Counted from the stretch's first letter, positions 6,991 through 14,615 are shown. The stretch is DNA of 32,093 bases from Gammaproteobacteria bacterium (GCA_023266095.1 JAHFRV010000037.1:1-32093), one strand, 5' to 3'. Notes: a model not told the origin generated them from the sequence alone. Made by a program: numbers and translations.

Positions 6991-8563
6991 GACGTTGTTG
7001 CAGCGCCTCCGCGGTGGCGTCGAAAGACTGGTACAGTTCACCGAACTCGTCATTGCGCTTGTCCGCAATCCGGTAGTCATAGCGGCCGTTGGCGAGTTCT
7101 TCGAGCGAATCCCGCAACACCCTGATCGGCAATGACAGGCGCTGCGCCAAAAAGTAACTGCCCACCGCTACCGCCAGCAGGGTGACCAGAATCAGCACGC
7201 CGAACAGGACCATGCTCAGCCGCGACAAGGCATTCAACGGCTGTTCTGAAACGCCCAGATGCACACTGCCGATCTCCTTGCCGTGAAACAGCACCGGTGC
7301 GGCGAAGTCGAGCACCTTCCGCCCGTCGCTTACGGCGAAACGGATCACCTTAACACCACTATCCCGCGTCGCCACCGACTTGCCTGCGGGCGGCGTGTAG
7401 TCCGTACCCACCGCGGGTCCACTATTGCTGCCGCGGACCCTACCGCGGTGATCCACCACCACCAGATAATTGAAATTCTGGTGATTGACCGCGTCTTGGA
7501 CGAAGACTTCCACCGCCACATAGTCTTCACCCAGCAGCGGCACCGCATTCTCCGCCGACATGAACTTCACCAGCGATCCCCCGTAGTCGATCAGCTGAGC
7601 CAGCATCGCCTGATACTGCCGCTGATAAATCCAGGTCGCGCTGATCATCATCGTCACCGCCACCAGCCCCACCAAGCTGATCGCCCAGCGCACGCGCAGC
7701 GGTATGGCACGCGGCCTATCCTTGCGGCGCCGGGCATCGTGCAACTCACGGGCGACGCGGATGAGCGCCTCGGCGAATTCCTGACCGCTCTGGAACCGCT
7801 TGTCCGGCTGCTTTTTGAGCGCGCGGCCGATGATGCGCCGCAGGCCGAGCGGCAGATCGGGCCGCAATTTGTCGATCGGCACGGGGTCGGCTTCAACGAT
7901 CTTATAAGCCAGGGTCGCCATGGTATCGCCCTCGAAGGGCCGCGTCCCCGTGAGCAACTGGTATAACACCACACCCGCTGAAAACAGGTCGGAGCGGGGA
8001 TCGACCTTTTGACCGAGTATCTGCTCCGGTGACATATAGTGCGGCGTGCCCAGCACCTGTCCGACATGGGTCTGCTCGGTCACCTCGCCGCCTTCGATGC
8101 GGCAAATACCGAAATCCGCCACTTTGATGGTATTGGTGGCTTTCACCAGCATGATATTGCCGGGCTTGATGTCGCGGTGAACGATACCCTTGCTGTGGGC
8201 ATAATCGAGAGCCCGCGCGAGCTGAATGCCGATATCCACCACATCCCATACCGGCACCGATTGCCCCGTCTTGATGAGGTCGCTGATCTGCATGCCCTCG
8301 ATCAATTCCATCGCGATATAGGGTTGACTGTCGTATTCGCCGACGTCGTAAATCGTCACGATATTGGGATGCGACAGCATGCCGGCCGCCTTCGCCTCAC
8401 GCAGGAAACGCATGCGGTATTCTTCGTCCCGACAGAGTTCCGATTGCAGTAATTTGATGGCGATGGTGCGGTCGATCTCCGGATCGAACGCCCGGTAGAC
8501 GGTCGCCATCGCCCCTGAGCCGATGACTTCGATGATTTTATAACGGCCTACATGATCCATCAT
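6959..8563 (-). CDS. Membrane Ser/Thr protein kinase with periplasmic sensor domain and C-terminal HAMP
   Basis: Residues ~8-270 are a complete PknB-like kinase domain. It has the glycine loop GSGAMATVYRAF, Lys in TIAIKLL, catalytic HRDIKPGN, DFG, and GTPHYMSPEQ in the activation segment. A membrane helix follows at about 297-318. Next come a ~135-residue periplasmic domain that looks Cache/PAS-like (NYLVVVDHRGRVRGSN ... KEIGSVHLGV), a second helix at about 456-478, and a HAMP region (LPIRVLRDSLEELANGRYDY ... DEFGELYQSF) reaching the C-terminus. Kinase and HAMP are both cytosolic. HAMP usually transmits signals to a domain after it, and here nothing follows. The start is ATG 8563 or the next codon. 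It lies 24 bp after the cassette-borne immunity gene and overlaps the LysM-deacetylase gene. Confidence 0.9.
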   Translation of the reverse strand: MMDHVGRYKIIEVIGSGAMATVYRAFDPEIDRTIAIKLLQSELCRDEEYRMRFLREAKAAGMLSHPNIVTIYDVGEYDSQPYIAMELIEGMQISDLIKTGQSVPVWDVVDIGIQLARALDYAHSKGIVHRDIKPGNIMLVKATNTIKVADFGICRIEGGEVTEQTHVGQVLGTPHYMSPEQILGQKVDPRSDLFSAGVVLYQLLTGTRPFEGDTMATLAYKIVEADPVPIDKLRPDLPLGLRRIIGRALKKQPDKRFQSGQEFAEALIRVARELHDARRRKDRPRAIPLRVRWAISLVGLVAVTMMISATWIYQRQYQAMLAQLIDYGGSLVKFMSAENAVPLLGEDYVAVEVFVQDAVNHQNFNYLVVVDHRGRVRGSNSGPAVGTDYTPPAGKSVATRDSGVKVIRFAVSDGRKVLDFAAPVLFHGKEIGSVHLGVSEQPLNALSRLSMVLFGVLILVTLLAVAVGSYFLAQRLSLPIRVLRDSLEELANGRYDYRIADKRNDEFGELYQSFDATAEALQQRHEAKADISPS

Positions 8564-8585
8564 ATCTGACTCGTCGCCATGGCAG

Positions 8586-8634
8586 CGCTAAGCGGCGCGA
8601 CGCCAGGAGCGTCCGCTTGAGCGACATGTTGGGT
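8586..8634 (-). repeat. attC-like recombination site (degenerate right core)
   Basis: On the minus strand: R'' box ACCCAAC (8634-8628, fits RYYYAAC), a 4-bp spacer, then L'' CGCTCAAGCGG (8623-8613). Next come an inner stem GACGC/GCGTC and L' CCGCTTAGCG (8595-8586). L'' and L' pair completely except for one unpaired base, the extrahelical base typical of attC. A canonical R' (GTTGGGT) is missing: the bases that follow are CTGCCATGG. The coding frame of the immunity gene runs into the site and stops at the TAG of L', as is common for cassette genes. Confidence 0.55.
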
Positions 8635-9046
8635 TTGACTGGGTTGTGTGATGATGCAGTATCTCAAAATCTTTCCGCTCCCCGTAGCCGCACACTCCGG
8701 TTTTTTGTATCTTAGCGCCGATCTTTACTTTTCCGTTGCTGGTAACAATAACCGCTGCCAGCTCGGCTCGACAATCCTTGGCTGACTGGACTTGAGATTC
8801 GACCAAAAAAACATAGTCTCCTTGCACAAACTCTAGACGGGGAACATCAGTGCCACTCACCGGAAAAACGACACATTTGCTTTTGTTCTTGAATGGAAAC
8901 TCTTTAATTTCCACGGTTCCGTCTGCGTGTTTTACTTCCAATGAGCAGCTTTCGCGAAGCTTTATATCTTGCTCGAATATACGAAACGCTGTGGCGTGAC
9001 TGGTAGTTGAGATAAGCAGAAATGCGGCAGAAACAAGAAACCTCAT
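8588..9046 (-). CDS. Secreted periplasmic protein, candidate immunity protein for the Tae4-like amidase
   Basis: A 152-residue protein with a clear signal peptide (MRFLVSAAFLLISTTSHATA, cleavage likely after SHA). Its mature chain has several cysteines (in RESCSLEV, KSKCVVF, AKDCRAEL, TGVCGYG) that could form disulfides in the periplasm. The chain looks beta-rich, unlike the helical Tai4 proteins, so it may be a different immunity fold. The ATG at 9046 has GGAGG 7 bp upstream and overlaps the stop of the amidase frame by 4 bp (ATGA). An effector acting on peptidoglycan needs a periplasmic immunity protein, and both location and coupling fit. The last ~15 codons lie inside the attC-like site. 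Similarity to a known family is not recognised. Confidence 0.65.
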   Translation of the reverse strand: MRFLVSAAFLLISTTSHATAFRIFEQDIKLRESCSLEVKHADGTVEIKEFPFKNKSKCVVFPVSGTDVPRLEFVQGDYVFLVESQVQSAKDCRAELAAVIVTSNGKVKIGAKIQKTGVCGYGERKDFEILHHHTTQSNPTCRSSGRSWRRAA

Positions 9047-9479
9047 ATCAACCTCCACATCCAGATTGTTTTGGCGTCCCAATATGCCGCACCTAACTCG
9101 CTCTCGCCATCCCAGAGGTCAATATGCCCCTGCCCAGAAAAGCCTGGAATATTCATGTAGCAGATAATTCCTTTGACACCCCGTATATTTGCGGGAGCAG
9201 AGCCACTTGGCTGGTCAAGCCAGCCATATTCCGCATGCCAAACACGTGCGGGCTGTTAAGTACGGCGGCTAAATCCTGCGCACCGCGCATAAAGCCGTGT
9301 GGACAGACATTGTTCCCGGACTTCGTGAAAGCATTGAGAAATGCTGGGTTAGTTCTTACGAGGGCCTCGCTCATTCTAATGGCGCAAGTATTTGGGAAGT
9401 GCATCGAGCACGAGTGGATTTGGTGCGGTAGTGTTCGATAGTTTAATTTGAGTCTCGAAAAGGTAGGCTTTACAATCAT
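9043..9479 (-). pseudogene. Tae4-like T6SS peptidoglycan amidase effector, interrupted by a frameshift
   Basis: The first frame starts at ATG 9479 (MIVKPTFSRLKLNYRT). It contains FPNTCAIRMSEAL, the Tae4 catalytic-Cys motif (C32), then NVCPHGFMRGAQDLAAVL, but runs to a stop at 9153. A second frame, open from about 9250 to a TGA at 9045-9043, continues the family: RVWHAEYGWLDQ, ANIRGVKGIICYMNIPGFSG and GQGHIDLWDGE with the catalytic His. Joined, they give about 144 residues, normal for Tae4 amidases that cleave the gammaDGlu-mDAP bond. The switch (-1 relative to the first frame) lies around 9235-9255, after AAVLNS. There is no obvious slippery site, so it is a mutation or a sequence error. Its stop overlaps the next gene's start. 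Confidence 0.8.
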
Positions 9480-9628
9480 TTTTCTTCTCTCGTCAAGGGT
9501 TGCTCAACAATGGTTGTGGGATACCGCTACGCAACCCAATATGCCACCCCCCGCATCGTGAAACCAAGACCACCGCGCCTGCCAACTTGCGTGATGAGCA
9601 AGACCTCTCCTGCGTGTGTCGCGCGGCC

Positions 9629-11911
9629 TTAAAACTCAAGGCGTATCCCCAAGTCGATGGTCGAGACGCTCGTGTAATTCTGGCCCAGCACCGTCTGATA
9701 ACTGACAAACGCCGCCTTGCCGCCCGGCAAGGTGGCGGCCAGCGATATGCCCAGGTTCGCATAGTCGCGGTCGGGAGCATCGGTCTGGAGCGTGAACGGC
9801 ACGCTCGGATCTGCCGCGAAGCGCACGCTGAGCGCGCGGGCCCCGTCTTTGTACTGGTGTTCCCAGTCGGCGCTGACGCTGGGCGTGAGCACCCCCCAGG
9901 GCTGACTCAACGCCCATGACACCCGCCCGCCCAGAGCCGTAGTCAGCGAGCGCACGGTCTGTTCCTGGTAAGCCAGCGCCCAACCCGCGCCGCCCTGTTC
10001 AGTATAGCCGTCGACGCGGGTATCGATGTACTCCAGGCGCAGATACGGGCTCAGCAGCAGATTACCGCGGCTGAAGTCGGCGCCGGTATTGACGGTCGCG
10101 CCCCACTGGCTGCTGTCGGTGTCGCCCGAAGCCGAGGTGTTGACGCCGGAGTACACGATAGTGCGCCGGGTGTCGTAACTGTTGCCGCCGTAGTTCACGA
10201 TCCAATCCAAGAAATAGCTGCTGGGCGTGTAGTAACTGCCGTAAAGAGAAGCGGTGAAACCGCGAGTGTCCATGTCACCGCGCCCCGCCGCGAAATCCGA
10301 ACCGGTGGACGAATAGCCCAGGGCGCCGCCCACCACGGTTTGTTTGGTGTAGCGGTAATCCACGCCCAGGGTGAGGCCGCGGGTATCGAAGTCGAATCCC
10401 GCTTGCCGGCTGCTGCTGTCTTGCGTGCCGAAGAGAACCCGGCCATTCACGAACGCACCGAGCCGGCCATCCGCCCATAAAGGCTGTGAAGCACCGTCCC
10501 CTGTTCCACCCTGCGCCATCGCCGCGTCGGCAAGCAGGCCGGCCGGTAATTCCAGGCCGGCGACTTGAATCGACAGGCCGCGCAAACCCAGCCCGGAGCT
10601 ACCGCGGCGCAGGGACTGGATGCGCGCCCTGACATTATTGAGTTGCGCGCCCGTCGACTCCACCGCCAACGTGCCCTGCGCGGCCAGTTGGTCTGGCGTC
10701 AACTGGGCGAGTGCAATGCGTTGCTCACTGACGCTGAGCGACGACAGCGACGCACACTGGCTCTGCAAGGCCGCGCTGTCAGTGCTGTCGCACAAGCGAT
10801 CGATGGCGGCGGCGAGCGAGGCCTGGTTTTCCGTGAGTCCGGGAATCTCCGCCAGCCCGATGGCCGTGGCAGCCGGCACGACCACACTCACCGCCACCGA
10901 GGCCGTCGCGGTGCGTTCGGCGTTGTCGATTACGGTGTAGGAGAAGCGGTCGGGTCCGACGTAACCGGCAGCGGGGGTATAGGTAATCGATGTGCCATTG
11001 TTGATCACCGTCGTACCGTGCGACGGCGCCGTCACCGCGCTGATGCTTAAGGTTTGGTCAGGTGGCGCCAGGTCGTTGTCGAGCACATTCACGGTCACGG
11101 CCTGACCGGCGTTGCTAACGGCGGTGTCATCGGCGGCGATCGGCACACTTGCGACATTCACCGCCACCGAGGCCGTCGCAGTGCGTCCGGCGGTGTCGGT
11201 TACGGTGTAGGAGAAGCGGTCGGGCCCGACATAGCCGGCAGCGGGGGTGTAGGTGATAGTCGTGCCGTCGTTGATGACCGCTGTACCTTGCGACGGCGTC
11301 GTCACCCCGGTGATGCGCAGGGTCCGGCCCGGCGGCGGGGTGTCGTTATCGAGCACGTTGATGGTCACGGCCTGGCCGACATGGGTGGTGACGCTGTCGT
11401 CGGCGGCGACCGGCACGGGCTCGACCACTTGAGTGGTGATGCCGCGGCTGTCGCCGGTGCAGCTACTACCAATACTACTGCACGACACGAGAAAACTCAG
11501 CGCCTGCGTGCCGGCCGGCGGCGTCCAGGAAAACGAATAGGTCTGGGTTTCCCCGAACCCGAGTTGGCCGCAGAAATATCTGCCGTCGAGGTTACACTGA
11601 CCGGGAGCGGGGGTGAACTGAGCACTGATATTGGTATTGCCGCTTTGGATAGTGATTTGCACGAAATCCGGTGTGGTATCGCTCGTGGTGAGAGCGCTGC
11701 GGACCGTGACGTTGTAGCTCACCTCGGCGCCCGGGGTGACATCGTTGGCCGGCGTCTGCGTCAGGCTGACGATCCGCACATCGGCCTGGGCCATGGACAA
11801 CGTCAACCACAGCCCGGCCGCCAACATCACTTGGCGGGTAATCCGCTGTGCGATAAACCCGGCCAGCCGGGCGCAAAACCCCATGTAGGCACGTCCCTTT
11901 ACCGTTTTCAT
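9629..11911 (-). CDS. Autotransporter with two Ig-like repeats and a C-terminal beta-barrel
   Basis: A 760-residue outer-membrane protein. A signal peptide (hydrophobic VMLAAGLWLTLSMAQA) ends near residue 43. Residues ~45-165 resemble a DUF11-like beta domain with paired cysteines. Two near-identical 90-residue Ig/cadherin-like domains follow (~168-257 and 258-347), each with VNVLDND-type and TYTPAAGYVGPDRFSYTV motifs. A helical linker (~350-480) leads to an autotransporter barrel (~490-760) of alternating strands. It ends in IDLGIRLEF with the terminal Phe recognised by the BAM machinery. The ATG at 11911 is chosen because GGGAGGAG lies upstream; a longer frame starts at 11956. It follows the caspase gene, with a cassette between, and is followed by the second cassette and kinase. 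Confidence 0.9.
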   Translation of the reverse strand: MKTVKGRAYMGFCARLAGFIAQRITRQVMLAAGLWLTLSMAQADVRIVSLTQTPANDVTPGAEVSYNVTVRSALTTSDTTPDFVQITIQSGNTNISAQFTPAPGQCNLDGRYFCGQLGFGETQTYSFSWTPPAGTQALSFLVSCSSIGSSCTGDSRGITTQVVEPVPVAADDSVTTHVGQAVTINVLDNDTPPPGRTLRITGVTTPSQGTAVINDGTTITYTPAAGYVGPDRFSYTVTDTAGRTATASVAVNVASVPIAADDTAVSNAGQAVTVNVLDNDLAPPDQTLSISAVTAPSHGTTVINNGTSITYTPAAGYVGPDRFSYTVIDNAERTATASVAVSVVVPAATAIGLAEIPGLTENQASLAAAIDRLCDSTDSAALQSQCASLSSLSVSEQRIALAQLTPDQLAAQGTLAVESTGAQLNNVRARIQSLRRGSSGLGLRGLSIQVAGLELPAGLLADAAMAQGGTGDGASQPLWADGRLGAFVNGRVLFGTQDSSSRQAGFDFDTRGLTLGVDYRYTKQTVVGGALGYSSTGSDFAAGRGDMDTRGFTASLYGSYYTPSSYFLDWIVNYGGNSYDTRRTIVYSGVNTSASGDTDSSQWGATVNTGADFSRGNLLLSPYLRLEYIDTRVDGYTEQGGAGWALAYQEQTVRSLTTALGGRVSWALSQPWGVLTPSVSADWEHQYKDGARALSVRFAADPSVPFTLQTDAPDRDYANLGISLAATLPGGKAAFVSYQTVLGQNYTSVSTIDLGIRLEF
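10871..11410 (-). repeat. Tandem 270-bp coding repeat in the autotransporter
   Basis: Two adjacent 270-bp units (11410-11141 and 11140-10871) encode the two Ig-like domains. Many blocks are identical or nearly so, for example the stretch encoding AAGYVGPDRFSYTV in both. This points to a recent in-frame duplication that could expand or contract by recombination. Confidence 0.8.
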
Positions 11912-11981
11912 GCACGTCTCCTCCCGAAATTGTCGGCGGCGGCCCGCGGTCCGCACCTTGCTGTCACTGCGCGCGCTTCTA

Positions 11982-12047
11982 CGCCGACGCTAAGGCGCCG
12001 GGGGCCGCGTAGCGCCCCCGAGATCGCCCTTGTGCGCGTTGTTAGGG
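11982..12047 (-). repeat. attC-like recombination site
   Basis: On the minus strand: R'' CCCTAAC (12047-12041; only the first base deviates from RYYYAAC) and L'' CGCACAAGGGCG nearby. A central hairpin follows (CGGGGGC 11999-12005 pairs with GCCCCCG 12014-12020). Then come L' CGCCTTAGCG (11997-11988), a 5-bp spacer TCGGC and the cut position G at 11982. The spacing from CTTAGCG to the core G is canonical. The core then reads GTAGAAG instead of GTTRRRY. Confidence 0.6.
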
Positions 12048-12580
12048 GCCCCATAGTGGCGGTGACGAAATTTGGCCAACTCAATGTGGTGCATGGTGCC
12101 TATGCAATAAAACACCAACCCAGATATAAGAACAAACACACCATACCACGACGGCCAACGACACACCGTTGCTAACCCGAGCAGTACCGCTGCAACTCCG
12201 AGACGAGTCTCGAATTGAAAGAACAGCACCACCCGCGAAATGTATGAATTCCGATTATTGGAAAGATCAGAAATATACTTGTTCCATTCCTCTTCAAAAA
12301 CTCCACGGGAAATCTTTAGGTGACATGGAGCGACATAATCAAGCACGAACGTTTCGAGCACGGCCTGAATTGAGGCGACAATAGCGCCCGCAAGAGCAAC
12401 CGCGGCCAACAAAACGAAGGACGCGATGAATTGCGCACTTTCTGCCCACGCAATGATCTCCAAGAGTTGGTACTTTGAAATCCCGTGTGCAACTACCACC
12501 GCCAATACCGCAAGAAAACCTGGAAGCAAGAAGGTAACAAGAATCTCAAAACCGAAATTTGTCGCTTCAGTTTTCATCAT
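11990..12580 (-). CDS. Small four-helix membrane protein, function unknown
   Basis: A 196-residue integral membrane protein with about four hydrophobic segments: residues ~12-32 (LVTFLLPGFLAVLAVVVAHG), ~48-72, ~124-141 and ~145-162. A hydrophilic loop between helices 2 and 3 contains EEEWNKYISDLSNNRNSYIS. I do not recognise a family. The first codons are MMKT, so the start is 12580 or 12577. The gene is AT-richer than its neighbours. It begins 12 bp inside the cassette, and its frame runs into the attC-like site and stops at the TAG of L', so the last ~20 residues (PNNAHKGDLGG...) are encoded by the recombination site and may be non-functional. Nothing in the context tells its role. Confidence 0.7.
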   Translation of the reverse strand: MMKTEATNFGFEILVTFLLPGFLAVLAVVVAHGISKYQLLEIIAWAESAQFIASFVLLAAVALAGAIVASIQAVLETFVLDYVAPCHLKISRGVFEEEWNKYISDLSNNRNSYISRVVLFFQFETRLGVAAVLLGLATVCRWPSWYGVFVLISGLVFYCIGTMHHIELAKFRHRHYGAPNNAHKGDLGGATRPPAP

Positions 12581-12605
12581 GTATCAAGGGTCCCTAACAC
12601 GCGCC

Positions 12606-14615
12606 TCAACGCCCCGCCATGAAAAGAAACTGGCCGGTCTCGTGCCCGGCGCGGCGGATCGGCGCGTATTCGGGTATCTGCGTCACACCGAGGCGCGCCG
12701 CGCGGCTGCGCACACTATCCGTCACCGACTGATAAAGACTATAGCCCTGCAGGATGTCGTGATTGGTTTGCAGAGCGGCGATGAAGGCCTTGGCGAACAC
12801 GGAATTGCGGCCGCCGCCTTCGTCCAGCACCGGCGCCAGACCGCCCGAGGTCAAGGCGGTGCGCGACCGGCTGTGGGCCATCAGCCGCAGCCATTTCTCC
12901 TTGAGCGCCGGCGGCAGCGTCACGTCGAGGCGGGCGATGGAGGTGCGCGTCATGGTGCCGGAGTAACAGGAATCCGCCACCACCATGATGTGGCGGGCAC
13001 GGATGGCGTTGAGCATATCGGTGACGGCATCATTTGACAGCCAGTTGGCCGGATTGGCGGTCTCGGCGTCCACCGGCAGCCAATAACCCTGGCCGCTCGC
13101 CAGATCCAACTCACCGTGCCCGGCATAATAGATCAGCAGATTGTCGTCTTCGCTGAGGCGCTGGCGCAGTTCGTAGAGGGCGGAGATGATCGCGCGGCGA
13201 TCGGCATCCACCAGCACCGTGGTGCTGAAACCATAACGGCCGCGCAGCACCTCCGCCACGCCCTCGGCGTCGTTGATCGCGGTATTGAGTTTGGGCAGAT
13301 ACGTGTAGCTGTTATTGCCGATGATCAGCGCGTGGAAACGCCCGAACGGCACCGCGCCCGCGCGCACCGCGCCGGCCGTCGGGGCGGCGGCGGGCCCGGT
13401 GGCGGGTGTGACGATCACAAACTGAAGCACGGCGCGCCGGCCGCGCTGATCGACCACCACCATGTTCACTTCGGTCTGGGCGGACGTCAGCGGGATCATC
13501 GTGCGGAAGGCGCCATCGTCGGCAACCGGCACGGCCTGCTGGTTGACATTGAACAGCTTGATTCCCGCGGGGGCGGTGATGCGCCCGGCGATCTCACGTT
13601 GTTTGGCGATGGAACGCAAGGTCACACTCGGCACGCCCCGCGTCGCCATCAGCGGCGGGTCGATGAGATCGATGCTGGGGCCGCCCGGTGACTGTTGCGC
13701 CGCCAGCCGCGTGAGTTCACTGCGATATTGGTCGGCCGCGCCTTGGAGACGATCGATGTCGCTCTGCTGCCGCTGCAACTGCGCGTGCCGCTGTTGCAGC
13801 TCCTGGTCCAGCTGTCCGAGGTCCTGAATCTGGGACGCTGACGACGGCTGACGCAGCGCGTCCTTGCGGCGTTGCAACGCCTGGATCTGGCCTTCGAGGG
13901 TTTGCTTTTGCGACCGCGCGTCTTTCAGTTTGCGCCGTGCGTCGGTGAGCTGGCGCTTGAGCGTATCGGTCTGCTCGGTGAGCCGCTCCACTTCGCCGCG
14001 CAGCGTGGTCAGTTCCTGCGCCTGCGTCGCACGGGCCTGCTGCTCCACCGACGACACGAATTCGAGGTCGCCGCTCAAGCCCGAGGCCCGGCGGTACCAA
14101 TTCATCGCCTCGACCAAGTCCGCGGATACACCCAGACCTTTCTCATATAAATAACCGAGGCCGATCTGTGCCCGCGCATAGCCCTGCTCGGCCGCCTTGC
14201 GATACCACTCGGCCGCCAGGACGTAATCCGGCTCGACGCCGAGACCCTGCTCGTAGATCTGGGCCACATAAGTCTGCGCCTCGGGATCACCTTCACGAGC
14301 CTGCGGCAACCATATCTTGAGGGCGGTGGCGTAGTCGGCGCGATCATAGGCCACATATTCACCGCCGCGGATTTCGCAATCGGCGGCAGCGGTCTTTACC
14401 GGCCGGCGCGGTGCCAAATAGGTGAGAGCTTGGCCCAGTTTGCGGACCTGGCCGGGGAGTAGGCAATCGACGATGAGCATCTGCTGGGTGTCCGCCGGCA
14501 CAGCGCCGGCAACACCATCGGCGTCATCGGGACCGGCGACCCTGCTCGGCGCGCAGGCGCTCAGCAGCGCCAGGACACTGCATAACATCACCGTGCATGT
14601 TCGGAAACGCGTCAT
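12606..14615 (-). CDS. Caspase-like (C14) lipoprotein with Sel1 repeats and coiled coil
   Basis: A 669-residue lipoprotein with lipobox LSAC (C21). Two to three Sel1-type repeats lie at about 105-180 (YVAQIYEQGLGVEPDYVLAA, GLGYLYEKGLGVSADLVEAM). A long coiled coil is at about 195-300 (LRGEVERLTEQTDTLKRQLT onward). A beta region is at about 315-400. The C-terminal caspase-fold peptidase spans about 425-665: FHALIIGNNSYTYLPKLNTA, the His in YYAGHGE and the nucleophile Cys in DSCYSG. Both catalytic residues are present, so proteolysis is plausible; the substrate is unknown. ATG 14615 is chosen; a TTG two codons upstream would add MP. It follows the kinase gene by ~155 bp and would contact the autotransporter only after export. 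Confidence 0.85.
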   Translation of the reverse strand: MTRFRTCTVMLCSVLALLSACAPSRVAGPDDADGVAGAVPADTQQMLIVDCLLPGQVRKLGQALTYLAPRRPVKTAAADCEIRGGEYVAYDRADYATALKIWLPQAREGDPEAQTYVAQIYEQGLGVEPDYVLAAEWYRKAAEQGYARAQIGLGYLYEKGLGVSADLVEAMNWYRRASGLSGDLEFVSSVEQQARATQAQELTTLRGEVERLTEQTDTLKRQLTDARRKLKDARSQKQTLEGQIQALQRRKDALRQPSSASQIQDLGQLDQELQQRHAQLQRQQSDIDRLQGAADQYRSELTRLAAQQSPGGPSIDLIDPPLMATRGVPSVTLRSIAKQREIAGRITAPAGIKLFNVNQQAVPVADDGAFRTMIPLTSAQTEVNMVVVDQRGRRAVLQFVIVTPATGPAAAPTAGAVRAGAVPFGRFHALIIGNNSYTYLPKLNTAINDAEGVAEVLRGRYGFSTTVLVDADRRAIISALYELRQRLSEDDNLLIYYAGHGELDLASGQGYWLPVDAETANPANWLSNDAVTDMLNAIRARHIMVVADSCYSGTMTRTSIARLDVTLPPALKEKWLRLMAHSRSRTALTSGGLAPVLDEGGGRNSVFAKAFIAALQTNHDILQGYSLYQSVTDSVRSRAARLGVTQIPEYAPIRRAGHETGQFLFMAGR

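Larger units (their letters stand above)
8580..9539 (-). mobile_element. Candidate integron-type gene cassette carrying a Tae4-like effector and its immunity gene
   Basis: Read on the minus strand, the proposed cassette starts with TTGGGT (9539-9534). It contains the frameshifted amidase gene and the coupled secreted-protein gene, and ends in an attC-like site (8634-8586). TTGGGT is the exact complement of the last six bases of the R'' box ACCCAAC, as expected when the two halves of the recombination site lie at opposite cassette ends. The base before TTGGGT is A rather than the usual G, and the right core box is not recognisable, so the exact right end is uncertain. The genes are AT-richer than their neighbours. 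No integrase gene is in the window. Confidence 0.45.
11982..12597 (-). mobile_element. Integron-type gene cassette carrying a small membrane protein gene
   Basis: Read on the minus strand, the left boundary is G|TTAGGG (G at 12598, TTAGGG 12597-12592). The single gene follows, then an attC-like site ending at G 11982, after which the flank reads TAGAAG. The left-end GTTAGGG is the exact reverse complement of the R'' box CCCTAAC at the other end, the hallmark of an integrated cassette. The 616-bp size, one gene and short leader (12 bp from cassette start to ATG) are typical. The right flank lacks TTRRRY, suggesting insertion at a secondary, non-attC site rather than in an array. It sits exactly between the caspase and autotransporter genes. 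No integrase is visible. Confidence 0.6.

Noticed and set aside
9124-9441. A 105-codon plus-strand frame
   Set aside because: It is antisense to the Tae4-like motifs (CAIRMS, CPHGFMRG), which are convincing on the minus strand.
9502-9508. Minus-strand GTTGAGC as an alternative left end of the effector cassette
   Set aside because: It fits GTTRRRY and lies 23 bp before the amidase ATG, but it is not complementary to the R'' box ACCCAAC, while TTGGGT at 9539-9534 is.
11054-12175. A 373-codon plus-strand frame across the autotransporter start and the cassette
   Set aside because: It is rich in Gly, His and Arg with no domain, crosses two real genes and the attC-like site, and is an antisense shadow.
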